Shown here one piece after another: positions 33,501 to 41,391 of a stretch of 47,588 bases of DNA. The notes below the pieces were generated by a model. That model had not been told where the DNA came from, did no database searches, and was given only the letters and a program-made list of their open reading frames with translations. The DNA comes from Candidatus Borrarchaeum yapensis. GTDB lineage: Archaea; Asgardarchaeota; Sifarchaeia; Borrarchaeales; Borrarchaeaceae. Made by a program: the position numbers and the translations under genes. How positions within the stretch are numbered: the stretch's first letter is position 1; each line of letters starts with the position of its first letter. Location of the stretch: assembly GCA_016840515.1 (NCBI GenBank), contig JAEOSF010000026.1, positions 1 through 47,588 of the forward strand. The letters run 5' to 3'.

Positions 33501-33962
33501 TTACTGTTCTTCAACTATAACCTCAATATGTGTTAACATATTGAAATATGGTGACGATCGTCCAAAGGCGCGAGAAATATAGTTCTTAATCTTCATTGCT
33601 CGATGCGCCACAATATGAATAAGCCTACATCTGTCAATATCAAGCCCTTTATACTCCGCATTTGCTTCTACATTATCAAGGATAGCCAAAATAGCATCGG
33701 CTGCTTTTACTGGATACGCGCCCGCATACCATTTATTGAGACCTTTATGATGCGGCTTTTTTCTTTTATGACGCTTCAATGGCACCATTTTCTTCATATC
33801 AATTACATCTTCGAGGAATTCCTTCGCCTTGTCGAGATCCATATCTTTTAAAGCATCGCAAATCTCTCTTGCATGCTTCGGTGAAATTCTTAAGTCTCTG
33901 CCGCTTGCTTTAGCAGTTCTATCTGGATCCAGACCATAAATTGAATATTTGTAATTTGGCAT
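33501..33962 (-). CDS. rplV: Large ribosomal subunit protein uL22
   Basis: A 153-residue archaeal L22 with KASGRDLRISPKHAREICDA, the tunnel-loop region (HHKGLNKWYAGAYPVKAADA) and the C-terminal SRAFGRSSPYFNMLTHIEV. It is the first gene of this operon. The ATG has AAGGA eight bases upstream. The frame is open upstream through the 33-bp repeats as far as a TAG near 34123, without a canonical start. Confidence 0.97.
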   Translation of the reverse strand: MPNYKYSIYGLDPDRTAKASGRDLRISPKHAREICDALKDMDLDKAKEFLEDVIDMKKMVPLKRHKRKKPHHKGLNKWYAGAYPVKAADAILAILDNVEANAEYKGLDIDRCRLIHIVAHRAMKIKNYISRAFGRSSPYFNMLTHIEVIVEEQ

Positions 33963-34009
33963 AATTCTTTCCTTCCAACAAGTATTAAGGAAGAAGAACG
34001 TATCAGTAT

Positions 34010-34117
34010 AATCCTTCTTTATGATTTTTGCGTAATCTGAATAATCCTTCTTTATGATTTTTGCGTAATCTGAATAATCCTTCTTTATGATTTTTGCGTA
34101 ATCTGAATAATCCTTCT
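34010..34117. repeat. Three identical 33-bp tandem repeats plus a partial fourth
   Basis: Units at 34010-34042, 34043-34075 and 34076-34108 are identical. A partial unit (AATCCTTCT) follows at 34109-34117. Each unit begins AATCCTTCTTTATGATTT and ends TGCGTAATCTGAAT. They lie between the probable promoter and the uL22 start, so they would be transcribed as part of the ribosomal operon leader. The unit length is a multiple of three and contains no stop in the uL22 frame. There are no spacers, so this is not a CRISPR array. Confidence 0.9.
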
Positions 34118-34469
34118 ATTAGTACCTCTTCCTATTTTTTGAAATATTTATAAAAGTTTCTTTTAGACGAGGGATTTTTTTTCATAGCTCTTCTAACGAA
34201 TGAGTATGATCCAATATCGTAAGTAACATAATTAAAATTAATTTTGTGTGAATACCAGAACTAACACTACAGTACATAGCTTCTTAATGTCATGAAATCA
34301 ATTAGAATTGTATAGTTTTTCAAATTCATTCTTTAATGAAATTTAAGAAATCATTCATCAAAAGGAAATCAAATGATTAAAAAATTATTCATGGATTAAA
34401 ACTCTGACTAGACTATTCAAGAAGGAAATACTATAACACTCAAGATGTTTTGTTTTAGAGTGCAACATT
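34118..34469. other. Intergenic region between the ribosomal operon and the HEAT-repeat gene
   Basis: About 350 bp of AT-rich sequence between divergent genes. A TATA box for the ribosomal operon lies at 34144-34156. No other gene, hairpin or RNA is evident. Confidence 0.5.
34144..34156 (-). promoter_or_regulatory. TATA box of the ribosomal operon
   Basis: Read on the minus strand, CTTTTATAAATAT is a good archaeal TATA box. Transcription would begin near 34120, right at the edge of the repeat array, giving a leader of about 155 bases before uL22. Confidence 0.5.
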
Positions 34470-35207
34470 GTGGAAAAAATGTCCAGCAGCAGAATAAAGG
34501 AATTAATTAATGGCATAAGCACCAAAGACAATATGGAGATTATTAAAGAGCTGATTGCTATAGGGAAGAATGCTATTGGTCAATTGACTGATGCACTTCA
34601 ACATGATTCGTGGTATGTAAGATACAAAATAGCTGAAATACTGGGCGAAATGCAAGATAAAAGAGCCTTTCCATTTTTAATTAGAACATTAAAGGATGAG
34701 ACAAATTCTTATGTTAGAGAAGCCTTAGTTGAGTCTTTAGGAAAAATAGGGGAACAAAAAGCGATTCCTTTTTTGATTCCACTTCTTAGTGATAAAGATC
34801 CGCAAATAAGAATCGAAGCGTCATTAGCGCTTGGAAAGATGAAGATCATAACAGCAGTACCCTATTTACTGCAGAATCTGAACTCAAATAATGGAAGAGT
34901 CCGTTGGGCGGCAGTCAGAGCTTTAGGAGCAATAAAAGATGCTAAAGCTGCCGTACTTCCACTAATTTCATTGATTGATGAAAAAAAAGAAAAGGAGTCA
35001 AATATTAGAGACTGGACTGCTTGGGCGCTTGGAGAGATTGGTGATACACGGGCAATAAAACCGTTAGTTGAAGTATTAAAAAAGGACAAAAGCCCCGATG
35101 TTCGTCAAGAAGCTGAACTTGCATTAGAAGAGATAGCAAAAAAGCATCAATTTTCAAAGGAAGAATTAATTTCAAAAAATGATTGTAACAATCGAAATAG
35201 TGAATAG
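34470..35207 (+). CDS. HEAT-repeat protein (PBS-lyase HEAT-like)
   Basis: A 245-residue protein almost wholly of about six HEAT repeats near 31 residues each. Repeat landmarks are DSWYVRYKIAEILGEMQDKR, NSYVREALVESLGKIGEQKA, DPQIRIEASLALGKM, NGRVRWAAVRALGAIKDAKA, RDWTAWALGEIGDTRA and DVRQEAELALEEIAKKH. Such proteins are binding scaffolds; the partner is unknown. It starts with GTG 34470; ATG 34479 is possible. A TIM-barrel gene follows 74 bp downstream. Confidence 0.85.
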   Translation: MEKMSSSRIKELINGISTKDNMEIIKELIAIGKNAIGQLTDALQHDSWYVRYKIAEILGEMQDKRAFPFLIRTLKDETNSYVREALVESLGKIGEQKAIPFLIPLLSDKDPQIRIEASLALGKMKIITAVPYLLQNLNSNNGRVRWAAVRALGAIKDAKAAVLPLISLIDEKKEKESNIRDWTAWALGEIGDTRAIKPLVEVLKKDKSPDVRQEAELALEEIAKKHQFSKEELISKNDCNNRNSE

Positions 35208-35281
35208 GATATCAAAATGCTCTATGAACTAGAACCCGAAAGATTTTTCTTCAATTTAATTTTCTATGAGGAGGAGCTTTT

Positions 35282-36001
35282 TTGAAAAAAATAGAGGTTT
35301 ACATGGGTACAAGCCCTTTTATGGGAGCAGCACAGTTCGGAAGCCGCTCAAGAGTTTACTATGAAACGTTTTGGAACAAGCCTGAAAACATGATAAAGAT
35401 GTTTATGACGGCCATTGAGCTAAAATTTGATGGGATCCAAGCTGTGGCATATCCTAGGATATTAGATGCCCTTTATGTCGCACGAGAGAATACGGGACAA
35501 CATATTCCTATAATTGCAAGTGTGCCACCGAGAGAAATACAAGAAAGTCTGTGGAATCTTGCAGACATGAAAGCGGAAGTTGTACTCGCTCATGGAGCAA
35601 TCACTGATAAAGCTCTCATGTCAAATGATTATGAAACCTTAGCAAAATTTACTAAACAAGTACGGGAATTTGCCATCCCTGGCGCAGCAACACATAGTCC
35701 AAACGAAACGCTACCAAAATTGCTTCAAAGTGATTTGGATCTTGAATACCTTATGACACCTCTAAATGCAATGGGTAAGTTTGTTAATGATCTCGAAGGC
35801 TTATTAAAAGTCATAAACGAAAATGGTTCAAATACAAAAATCATCGCGATGAAACCATTAGCCGCAGGCGAAATAAATCCTCAAGAGGCATTAGAATTCC
35901 TTTTCCAACAAAATATAGATGCTGTTGCTGTAGGAATTACGTCTAAAGATGAAGCAACGGAGATAATAGAAATCGTGAACACTCTTCGAGAATCGTTATG
36001 A
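35282..36001 (+). CDS. Aldo/keto reductase-like TIM-barrel protein
   Basis: A 239-residue protein with alternating helices and strands. The C-terminal third (KIIAMKPLAAGEINPQEALE, then IDAVAVGITSKDEATEIIEI) closely resembles the NADP-binding end of aldo/keto reductases. The N-terminus (YMGTSPFMGAAQFGSRSRVY) differs from typical members and the usual catalytic tetrad is not evident, so the reaction is unknown. It starts at TTG 35282 with GAGGAG about six bases upstream. It is convergent with the F420:NADP oxidoreductase gene, nine bases apart. Confidence 0.6.
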   Translation: MKKIEVYMGTSPFMGAAQFGSRSRVYYETFWNKPENMIKMFMTAIELKFDGIQAVAYPRILDALYVARENTGQHIPIIASVPPREIQESLWNLADMKAEVVLAHGAITDKALMSNDYETLAKFTKQVREFAIPGAATHSPNETLPKLLQSDLDLEYLMTPLNAMGKFVNDLEGLLKVINENGSNTKIIAMKPLAAGEINPQEALEFLFQQNIDAVAVGITSKDEATEIIEIVNTLRESL

Positions 36002-36010
36002 GTAATGATT

Positions 36011-36691
36011 CTAAATATTAAGAACTTTTATGTAAGCTTGCGAAGACTTGTAACGTTTGTTTAAATTAATAAGAAGTGGAACCATCAACTCAGATGCTCT
36101 TGAACTACTGAGAGGACCTGCATCTAGAGGTCTTAAATTTTTGATTTTTTTCACCAAATTTGCAACTGTTTCTTTTGCATTCTCATCCTCGTCATCGCCA
36201 CAAAGAAAAATATCACCCCGTAAATCAATAAGAACGTCGCGGAGACTATATGCACCAATTGTTTTAAAAGCTCCTATCACAATGATTTCACTGTCTTTTA
36301 AGACACTAGCAGCGCGTTCTGCACATGATCCTTCAGGGATTGCTACTGGCACAGGGCGCCCATTTTTCCATTCAAGCGGTACTGACACATCTATGAGAAT
36401 GGTTTCTGGATTCATAAAAGGTTGAATTTCATGGAGTGTTTGAACTTGGCTAGTATAAGGAACCGAAAGGACTACTACATCACAATCCTTCGCAGCATCC
36501 GGATTCTCGCGCCCTTCTAACTTTGCTGCTTTTCCAATACTAACTTTCACAATATCTTGATACTTATTGACCGCTTTTATCGCTTTATCTAATGAACGAG
36601 AGCCTATTACGACGTCTTCACCTGCTATAGCCCATCTAAGGGCTAAACCTCCTCCATGACTTCCTGTGCCCCCAATTACACCTATTTTCAT
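36011..36691 (-). CDS. npdG: F420H2:NADP+ oxidoreductase (Fno/NpdG)
   Basis: A 226-residue Rossmann enzyme moving hydride between coenzyme F420 and NADP. It has GVIGGTGSHGGGLALRWA (dinucleotide loop), IGSRS (2'-phosphate recognition of NADP), DVVVLSVPY, and a C-terminal region with GAFKTIGAYSLRD and RPLDAGPLSSSRASELMVPL typical of the F420-dependent group. It implies the organism uses F420. Confidence 0.9.
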   Translation of the reverse strand: MKIGVIGGTGSHGGGLALRWAIAGEDVVIGSRSLDKAIKAVNKYQDIVKVSIGKAAKLEGRENPDAAKDCDVVVLSVPYTSQVQTLHEIQPFMNPETILIDVSVPLEWKNGRPVPVAIPEGSCAERAASVLKDSEIIVIGAFKTIGAYSLRDVLIDLRGDIFLCGDDEDENAKETVANLVKKIKNLRPLDAGPLSSSRASELMVPLLINLNKRYKSSQAYIKVLNI

Positions 36692-36814
36692 TCACATCTA
36701 CACCCTGCAACCTTTGAGTAGATAGTTATTCTATGTTCTAATATTTAATTTTGAAAACAGAGGCAACTCTTAGTATATTTAACAAAAGAAGATTAAACAG
36801 TATGTACAATTAAA

Positions 36815-37117
36815 TTAGGTATCCAAAACAGTATTTCCGATTTGAATTGCTGTCAGTTTTTCTGACATGTTAGCACACATACTCATATATTTGCCTACAA
36901 GTTCAAAAAGAAGTTCTCGATCATTTACATTAAAAGGTAAGAGATTTTCGTTTTGACTATAGATTCCATCAAGTTCTCCTAGAATGAAATGAACAATTTC
37001 TACCAATTTCTCGATAATTTGTTCTTCTGCTTTTATCCACGCTTCAAGAAGTGTGATTTTTGTGTGTGTATCCACTTTTCTTTCCTTGACTTTCCTCTGA
37101 GTGTCCATCAGTATCAC
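36815..37117 (-). CDS. Small helical protein of unknown function
   Basis: 100 residues, not recognised and predicted largely helical. It has a basic N-terminus (RKVKERKVDTHTKI), a long helix (LLEAWIKAEEQIIEKLVEIV) and a second half with ELLFELVGKYMSMCANMSEK. No membrane segment. It is the first of three small same-strand genes of unknown role. Confidence 0.5.
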   Translation of the reverse strand: MILMDTQRKVKERKVDTHTKITLLEAWIKAEEQIIEKLVEIVHFILGELDGIYSQNENLLPFNVNDRELLFELVGKYMSMCANMSEKLTAIQIGNTVLDT

Positions 37118-37276
37118 AATGTATTTTCCTTATAAGTAATTTAAGCACCACTGAAGTTGAAATTTTATAAAACTTGTAAAAAGAAGTAAATAAAATTAAA
37201 TTATCTGCTCTCCCGATGGATTAACTTCTTAAGAGTGTTTCAGACCAAAAGAATAAAATCAAGGTTTGGTAAATTT

Positions 37277-37612
37277 TCATCGATTATTAGATGTGGAATT
37301 AGACTTTAGTTCATAAAGTAAAACCATTGCGGTGCCAATTGAAATATTCAATCGTGATGCTAATTCCTTAGGAGAAATATCGGGTTCACGTGGCAGGATT
37401 TGACCTTGAACATAACCCTTCAAATTTGGAAACAAAACAACATCGCTTTTGACTGTCTCTACCAAGATAGACCATAGATCTGCAGATGAACGAGTGTTAA
37501 GCGGCTCACTTTTTGTAATTGAATCAGGGAGGGGTTCGAAGGTATCATCTTTCAGCGAAGGTTCTTTAGAATCCTTCTTTTTTTTTGTTGATAAAAACTC
37601 ATCTAAAGACAT
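37277..37612 (-). CDS. Putative HTH protein with disordered acidic/basic N-terminus
   Basis: A 111-residue protein. Residues 1-40 are highly charged and probably disordered (SLDEFLSTKKKKDSKEPS). The C-terminal half ends in a helix-turn-helix-like segment (DISPKELASRLNISIGTAMV) with LLYELKS as the following helix. It may bind DNA or act as a small winged-helix adaptor. No family is recognised. It lies between two other small unknown genes. Confidence 0.55.
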   Translation of the reverse strand: MSLDEFLSTKKKKDSKEPSLKDDTFEPLPDSITKSEPLNTRSSADLWSILVETVKSDVVLFPNLKGYVQGQILPREPDISPKELASRLNISIGTAMVLLYELKSNSTSNNR

Positions 37613-37729
37613 TTTTTCACCTGTTAATAGAGGAAAGATATGAAAGAAATGAGAGATTAATTAATTAATTACGCGTTAGATAATCCTTTGAAAAAGGAAG
37701 AAAATGAACAGGAAAAGAACTAGTATTGA

Positions 37730-38113
37730 TTACTGCCCTTTTATCTCTATAATCTTACGCTCCAATTCATTGATTTTTTTCTCAAGATCCGTAACTTCTG
37801 ACTTTCTTTTTTCAAATCGTTCTTTTATTTGTGCTACTTCTTTTTCTTTTTTCGCCAGTTTTTCTTTAACTTCTGCTGCTTTCTTTTCTTTGTTTGCCTT
37901 ATCTTTCTCATTTTTAGCCTTATGAACATCCGCATTTTTATTTTCAAGATCTCTCTTAAGATTAGCGACATCTTTTTCTAGATCTAGAACTTTATCTTCT
38001 TCCTTTCCGATCGATTCGAGTTTCTTTGCAATATCTTGTCGTTTTTTGGCGATTTCCATTTCTTTATCTGCAATATTTTTCTGGCGCTTGGCCTTTTCTT
38101 TAATGAGCCCCAT
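37730..38113 (-). CDS. Coiled-coil protein, very rich in Lys and Glu
   Basis: 127 residues, nearly all predicted to be a single coiled coil with hydrophobic heptads (KEEDKVLDLEKDVANLKRDL, SEVTDLEKKINELERKIIEI) and lysine-rich stretches (KEKKAAEVKEKLAKKEKEV). No globular domain or membrane segment is visible. The function is unknown. A structural or scaffold role is possible but not supported by context. Confidence 0.6.
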   Translation of the reverse strand: MGLIKEKAKRQKNIADKEMEIAKKRQDIAKKLESIGKEEDKVLDLEKDVANLKRDLENKNADVHKAKNEKDKANKEKKAAEVKEKLAKKEKEVAQIKERFEKRKSEVTDLEKKINELERKIIEIKGQ

Positions 38114-38282
38114 TTTTCCTAAAACCTCCTTGTATAACTTAAACTTTCGATTAACTTGTCAAACTATACTGACCTACCACATTCATGATTATTTTGAAGT
38201 TAGATATCTGACAAGTCAAATTATTTAAAGTTTTTAAGAAAATGCAATATAAAATGACAACTTGAATTAAAAAAAACTCAGT

Positions 38283-38969
38283 GTGAGAATTTTGCGCATT
38301 AAAGCGGCTGTTTTTGACTTTGACGGAACTCTTGTTCCATTTAATATGGATTATATAGCTTTAAGGCGAGGAATTATCAATAAAATTGCAGAAACGGGCA
38401 TCTCTGAGGATATATTTGATGTTAAAGATCCTATAAGAGTTACATTGAAGAAGGCAAGTGAATTATTGAACAATAAAGATATGGAGACCCTTGAGCGTGA
38501 AACAGAGGAAATAGTTGATTTTTATGAGTTAGAGGGTGCAAAGAATAATGCAGTAATTACAGGCGTTCCAGAAGTCTTAAAAACACTAAAAGAGATGAAT
38601 CTAAAGTTAGGGATTTTTACGCTCAATCAGAGAAAAATAGTTGAAATATTACTTACAAAGGCAAATAACCTCTTGGAAATCTTTGATGCGATCGTTACAA
38701 GAAATAGCGTGAGTGATTTTTATGAAAAGAGCATAAAAATGAAATATTTACGCAACTGCCTCGGAAAACTAGGAGTTAAAGGAATCGAATCCATTGTAAT
38801 TGGAGATCATAATATCGACATTGAGGCAGGCAATCTAATGCATGCAATCACAATTGGAATTCTTACCCCTCGAAATGGAAAGGAATTATTAAATGAAGAA
38901 AAATATGACTATTTAATTAATTCACTAGATGAGATTCCTGAAATAGTTCAAAAAGTGTTACAGATATAA
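38283..38969 (+). CDS. HAD-superfamily hydrolase
   Basis: A 228-residue haloacid-dehalogenase-type phosphatase. Motif I is FDFDGTLVPF (Asp12 and Asp14), motif II LGIFTLNQR, motif III lysine near YEKSIKMKYL, and motif IV GDHNIDIEAG. A helical cap lies at residues 17-90. The substrate is unknown. It starts with GTG and is followed by DUF211 after 34 bases. Confidence 0.85.
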   Translation: MRILRIKAAVFDFDGTLVPFNMDYIALRRGIINKIAETGISEDIFDVKDPIRVTLKKASELLNNKDMETLERETEEIVDFYELEGAKNNAVITGVPEVLKTLKEMNLKLGIFTLNQRKIVEILLTKANNLLEIFDAIVTRNSVSDFYEKSIKMKYLRNCLGKLGVKGIESIVIGDHNIDIEAGNLMHAITIGILTPRNGKELLNEEKYDYLINSLDEIPEIVQKVLQI

Positions 38970-39003
38970 ACTATATCAAAATAAACTAACTGAATTAAAC
39001 TGG

Positions 39004-39321
39004 ATGTCTGTAAAAATGTCAGAATCAAAGAAGGAAAGAGGTTTAAAACGATTAGTTCTGGATGTTTTAAAACCACATAGGCCACTTCTTCCCGAACTTT
39101 CAGTCGAATTGAGTCGATTGAGTGGTGTAGCTGGCGTAAATATTAGTTTAATCGAAGTAGACAAGAATACCGAATCGGTAAAAATCACGATTGAAGGAAA
39201 TTCGTTGGATTACGAATTAATTGCGAAATCCTTGGAGGCGTCTGGAGCTGTAATCCATAGCATTGATCAAGTTGTAGCTGGAAAGGTAATTATAGAGGAA
39301 GTAGTAACTCACGAGTCTTAA
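39004..39321 (+). CDS. DUF211 family protein
   Basis: A 105-residue archaeal DUF211 protein. KRLVLDVLKPHRPLLPELSV, GVAGVNISLIEVDKNTES and IHSIDQVVAGKVIIEE match the family's ferredoxin-like fold. The function is unknown. It lies between the HAD gene and speB in one direction with short gaps and is probably co-transcribed with them. Confidence 0.9.
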   Translation: MSVKMSESKKERGLKRLVLDVLKPHRPLLPELSVELSRLSGVAGVNISLIEVDKNTESVKITIEGNSLDYELIAKSLEASGAVIHSIDQVVAGKVIIEEVVTHES

Positions 39322-39327
39322 CTCTTT

Positions 39328-40290
39328 TTGGTGAGAGTATTGGAGGATTTTGAAGCGCCTTACGCAGGAATCCCAACCTTTCTTAAGTTTCCACACGTAA
39401 ATATCAAAGACATTGAAAGCCTACGAAATGTAGACGTTGCAATTGTAGGCGTCCCTCTAGATGAGACAACAACTCATAGACCGGGAGCCCGCCTAGCACC
39501 ACGTGCTATTAGAGAGGCATCTACTAGTTTTTCGGGATATTCTCTTAGATCTAAATTCGATTTGAATGATTTAACCATTATTGATGCTGGTGATGTGCCC
39601 GTTATTCCAGGCAATGTCGAAAAGAGTCACATGGCAATTTATGAAACTGTCAAACAATTAGTTAAAAAGAACATAACTTCTACTCTAATTGGAGGAGACC
39701 ACTCAATTACTTATCCTGCGATAAAAGCCCATGAAATACTCAAAGAAAAAATAGGGGTTATTTGGGTCGATAGCCACCTTGATTTTGATGATGAATATCC
39801 CCCAGGACAAAGATATTCACATTCTTGCAGTCTTCGAAGAACGAGTGAATTACCATTCATTGATCCAACAAACATTGTTGTGTTAGGGTATTCAGGGTAT
39901 GCTAGTCATCCTGAACATGAAGAGGAAGTCGATGAAACTGGCATAAGTATGTTTAGTATATATGATATACGCGAAGAAGGTCTGGAAAAGGTAGCAAAGA
40001 AAAGCGTAGAGATCGCTACAAAGAATACAAAGTCCTTCTATCTCTCAGTCGATATTGATGTCCTCGACCCTGCCTTTGCCCCGGGGTCTGGATTGCATGA
40101 ACCTGGTGGCTTGACTTCCTGGGAACTGTTCAAAATATTAGCTATACTCGGGCAACGTATGGTTGCGATGGATTTAGTAGAGGTCGCCCCGCCTCATGAT
40201 TCTGCAGGGATTACCGCATCTAACGCGACTGCAATTATTATTGAAGCTCTGGCGGCTGCATATACATATTCTTTGAAGAAAAAGGAATAA
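39328..40290 (+). CDS. speB: Ureohydrolase, agmatinase-like (SpeB)
   Basis: Arginase/agmatinase-family manganese enzyme; agmatinase makes putrescine from agmatine. The metal-binding blocks are GGDHSITYPA, WVDSHLDFDDEY and SVDIDVLDPAFAPGSG, followed by LHEPGGLT and MDLVEVAPPHD. The second block reads DSHLD rather than DAHLD, and YSHSCSLRR replaces the agmatinase-like SHGTxFRR, so the substrate is not certain. The start is TTG 39328 or GTG 39331. It is convergent with lysK, which links it to arginine/ornithine supply. Confidence 0.85.
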   Translation: MVRVLEDFEAPYAGIPTFLKFPHVNIKDIESLRNVDVAIVGVPLDETTTHRPGARLAPRAIREASTSFSGYSLRSKFDLNDLTIIDAGDVPVIPGNVEKSHMAIYETVKQLVKKNITSTLIGGDHSITYPAIKAHEILKEKIGVIWVDSHLDFDDEYPPGQRYSHSCSLRRTSELPFIDPTNIVVLGYSGYASHPEHEEEVDETGISMFSIYDIREEGLEKVAKKSVEIATKNTKSFYLSVDIDVLDPAFAPGSGLHEPGGLTSWELFKILAILGQRMVAMDLVEVAPPHDSAGITASNATAIIIEALAAAYTYSLKKKE

Positions 40291-40305
40291 TTAATAGCTT
40301 GCACA

Positions 40306-41391
40306 TTAACGAGCGCTTAGAATATCTAAAACAACTTCTTTTAAAACTTCAATACTTGAAATAAATTCAGAAATCTCAATACGTTCATTTGGTGAATGAT
40401 CAAGTTTGGAATCGCCAGGACCATATGCAACTATTGGTATTTGTATTTGTGCTCCAATTTCATTCATATCCGAACTACCAGTCTTTCGAATCAAACGAGG
40501 ATGGGTCTTTAGAACCTTCCTAATTGCTTTCTTAAAAGCTTTCATCAAATCTGTACGTTTATCAGTTTCAATTGCTTCCGATGCTGAAATTAAGCTGATT
40601 TTTATTTTTACTTGATTTTGAGCCTTAAATCTTTCAACACAAGATTGAATCTCATTAAACAACTCTTTGGATGTGTATTTTGGTGGGTATCGAACATCAA
40701 ACCTCATTTCGCATTCATTGGGAACGATGTTTTCGTGTCTTCCTCCTTGAATAAACGTAAGGCATGGAATGACTGAGTTGAAATAACTTCCTTCTTCATA
40801 TTGTTCTACGCTCTCTACGGTTGTCGTCCACAGTTCAAAGGCGGCTTCTATCGCATTTTTATATTGCCAACATGCACCTGTATGCCCAGTTTCGGTGCTA
40901 ACGGATATTTTGCAATCTAGTCTGCCCTTATACGCATAAGTAAGTCCACCGCAGCCGCTGGGTTCTCCAATGACAATATAATCTGCATCAATGCCTTTTT
41001 CTAATAGAAATCTGGCGCCTTTTGAATCGGTCTCTTCCTGGACAACCCCGATTATTTTAATTTTACCAGAAATTTCCTTATCGACAAAACTTGAGGCAGC
41101 TACAATCATTGCAACAAGAGAAGATTTAGTATCTACCGCCCCACGCCCTGTGATTATTCCATTTCTTTCTTCGACTGGAATATATCCTGGAACTGTATCT
41201 ATATGTGGTAAAAAAAGAAGAATTGGACGCCCGCTACCGATTTCTCCAATAACATTGCCTACTTCATCAATCCATGAATTCAAGCCAAGTTGTTTCATTT
41301 TTGAACATAGAAATTCCGCTAACTTTTGTTCTTCCCCGCTTGGACTGTAAATCTCAAGCACTTGCTTCAAAAATTCTATTTTTTCATCCAA
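40306..41391 (-). CDS. lysK: LysW-lysine/LysW-ornithine hydrolase (LysK)
   Basis: M20-type metallopeptidase releasing lysine or ornithine from the LysW carrier. It has FLPHIDTVPG (metal ligands), GRGAVDTKSSLVAM, VQEETDSKGARFL with the catalytic glutamate, and GEPSGCGGLTYAYKGRLD. At 361 residues it matches the family. TTG 41391 overlaps the lysJ end by 16 bases with GGAG about ten bases before. It is the last gene of the lys operon. Confidence 0.9.
   Translation of the reverse strand: MDEKIEFLKQVLEIYSPSGEEQKLAEFLCSKMKQLGLNSWIDEVGNVIGEIGSGRPILLFLPHIDTVPGYIPVEERNGIITGRGAVDTKSSLVAMIVAASSFVDKEISGKIKIIGVVQEETDSKGARFLLEKGIDADYIVIGEPSGCGGLTYAYKGRLDCKISVSTETGHTGACWQYKNAIEAAFELWTTTVESVEQYEEGSYFNSVIPCLTFIQGGRHENIVPNECEMRFDVRYPPKYTSKELFNEIQSCVERFKAQNQVKIKISLISASEAIETDKRTDLMKAFKKAIRKVLKTHPRLIRKTGSSDMNEIGAQIQIPIVAYGPGDSKLDHSPNERIEISEFISSIEVLKEVVLDILSAR

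Noticed and set aside
33962..34010. uL22 N-terminal extension through the repeats
   Set aside because: The frame is open, but ATG 33962 has a well-placed AAGGA and matches the family start; no canonical start exists upstream.
34010..34117. CRISPR array
   Set aside because: The repeats are directly adjacent with no spacers and no cas genes are nearby.
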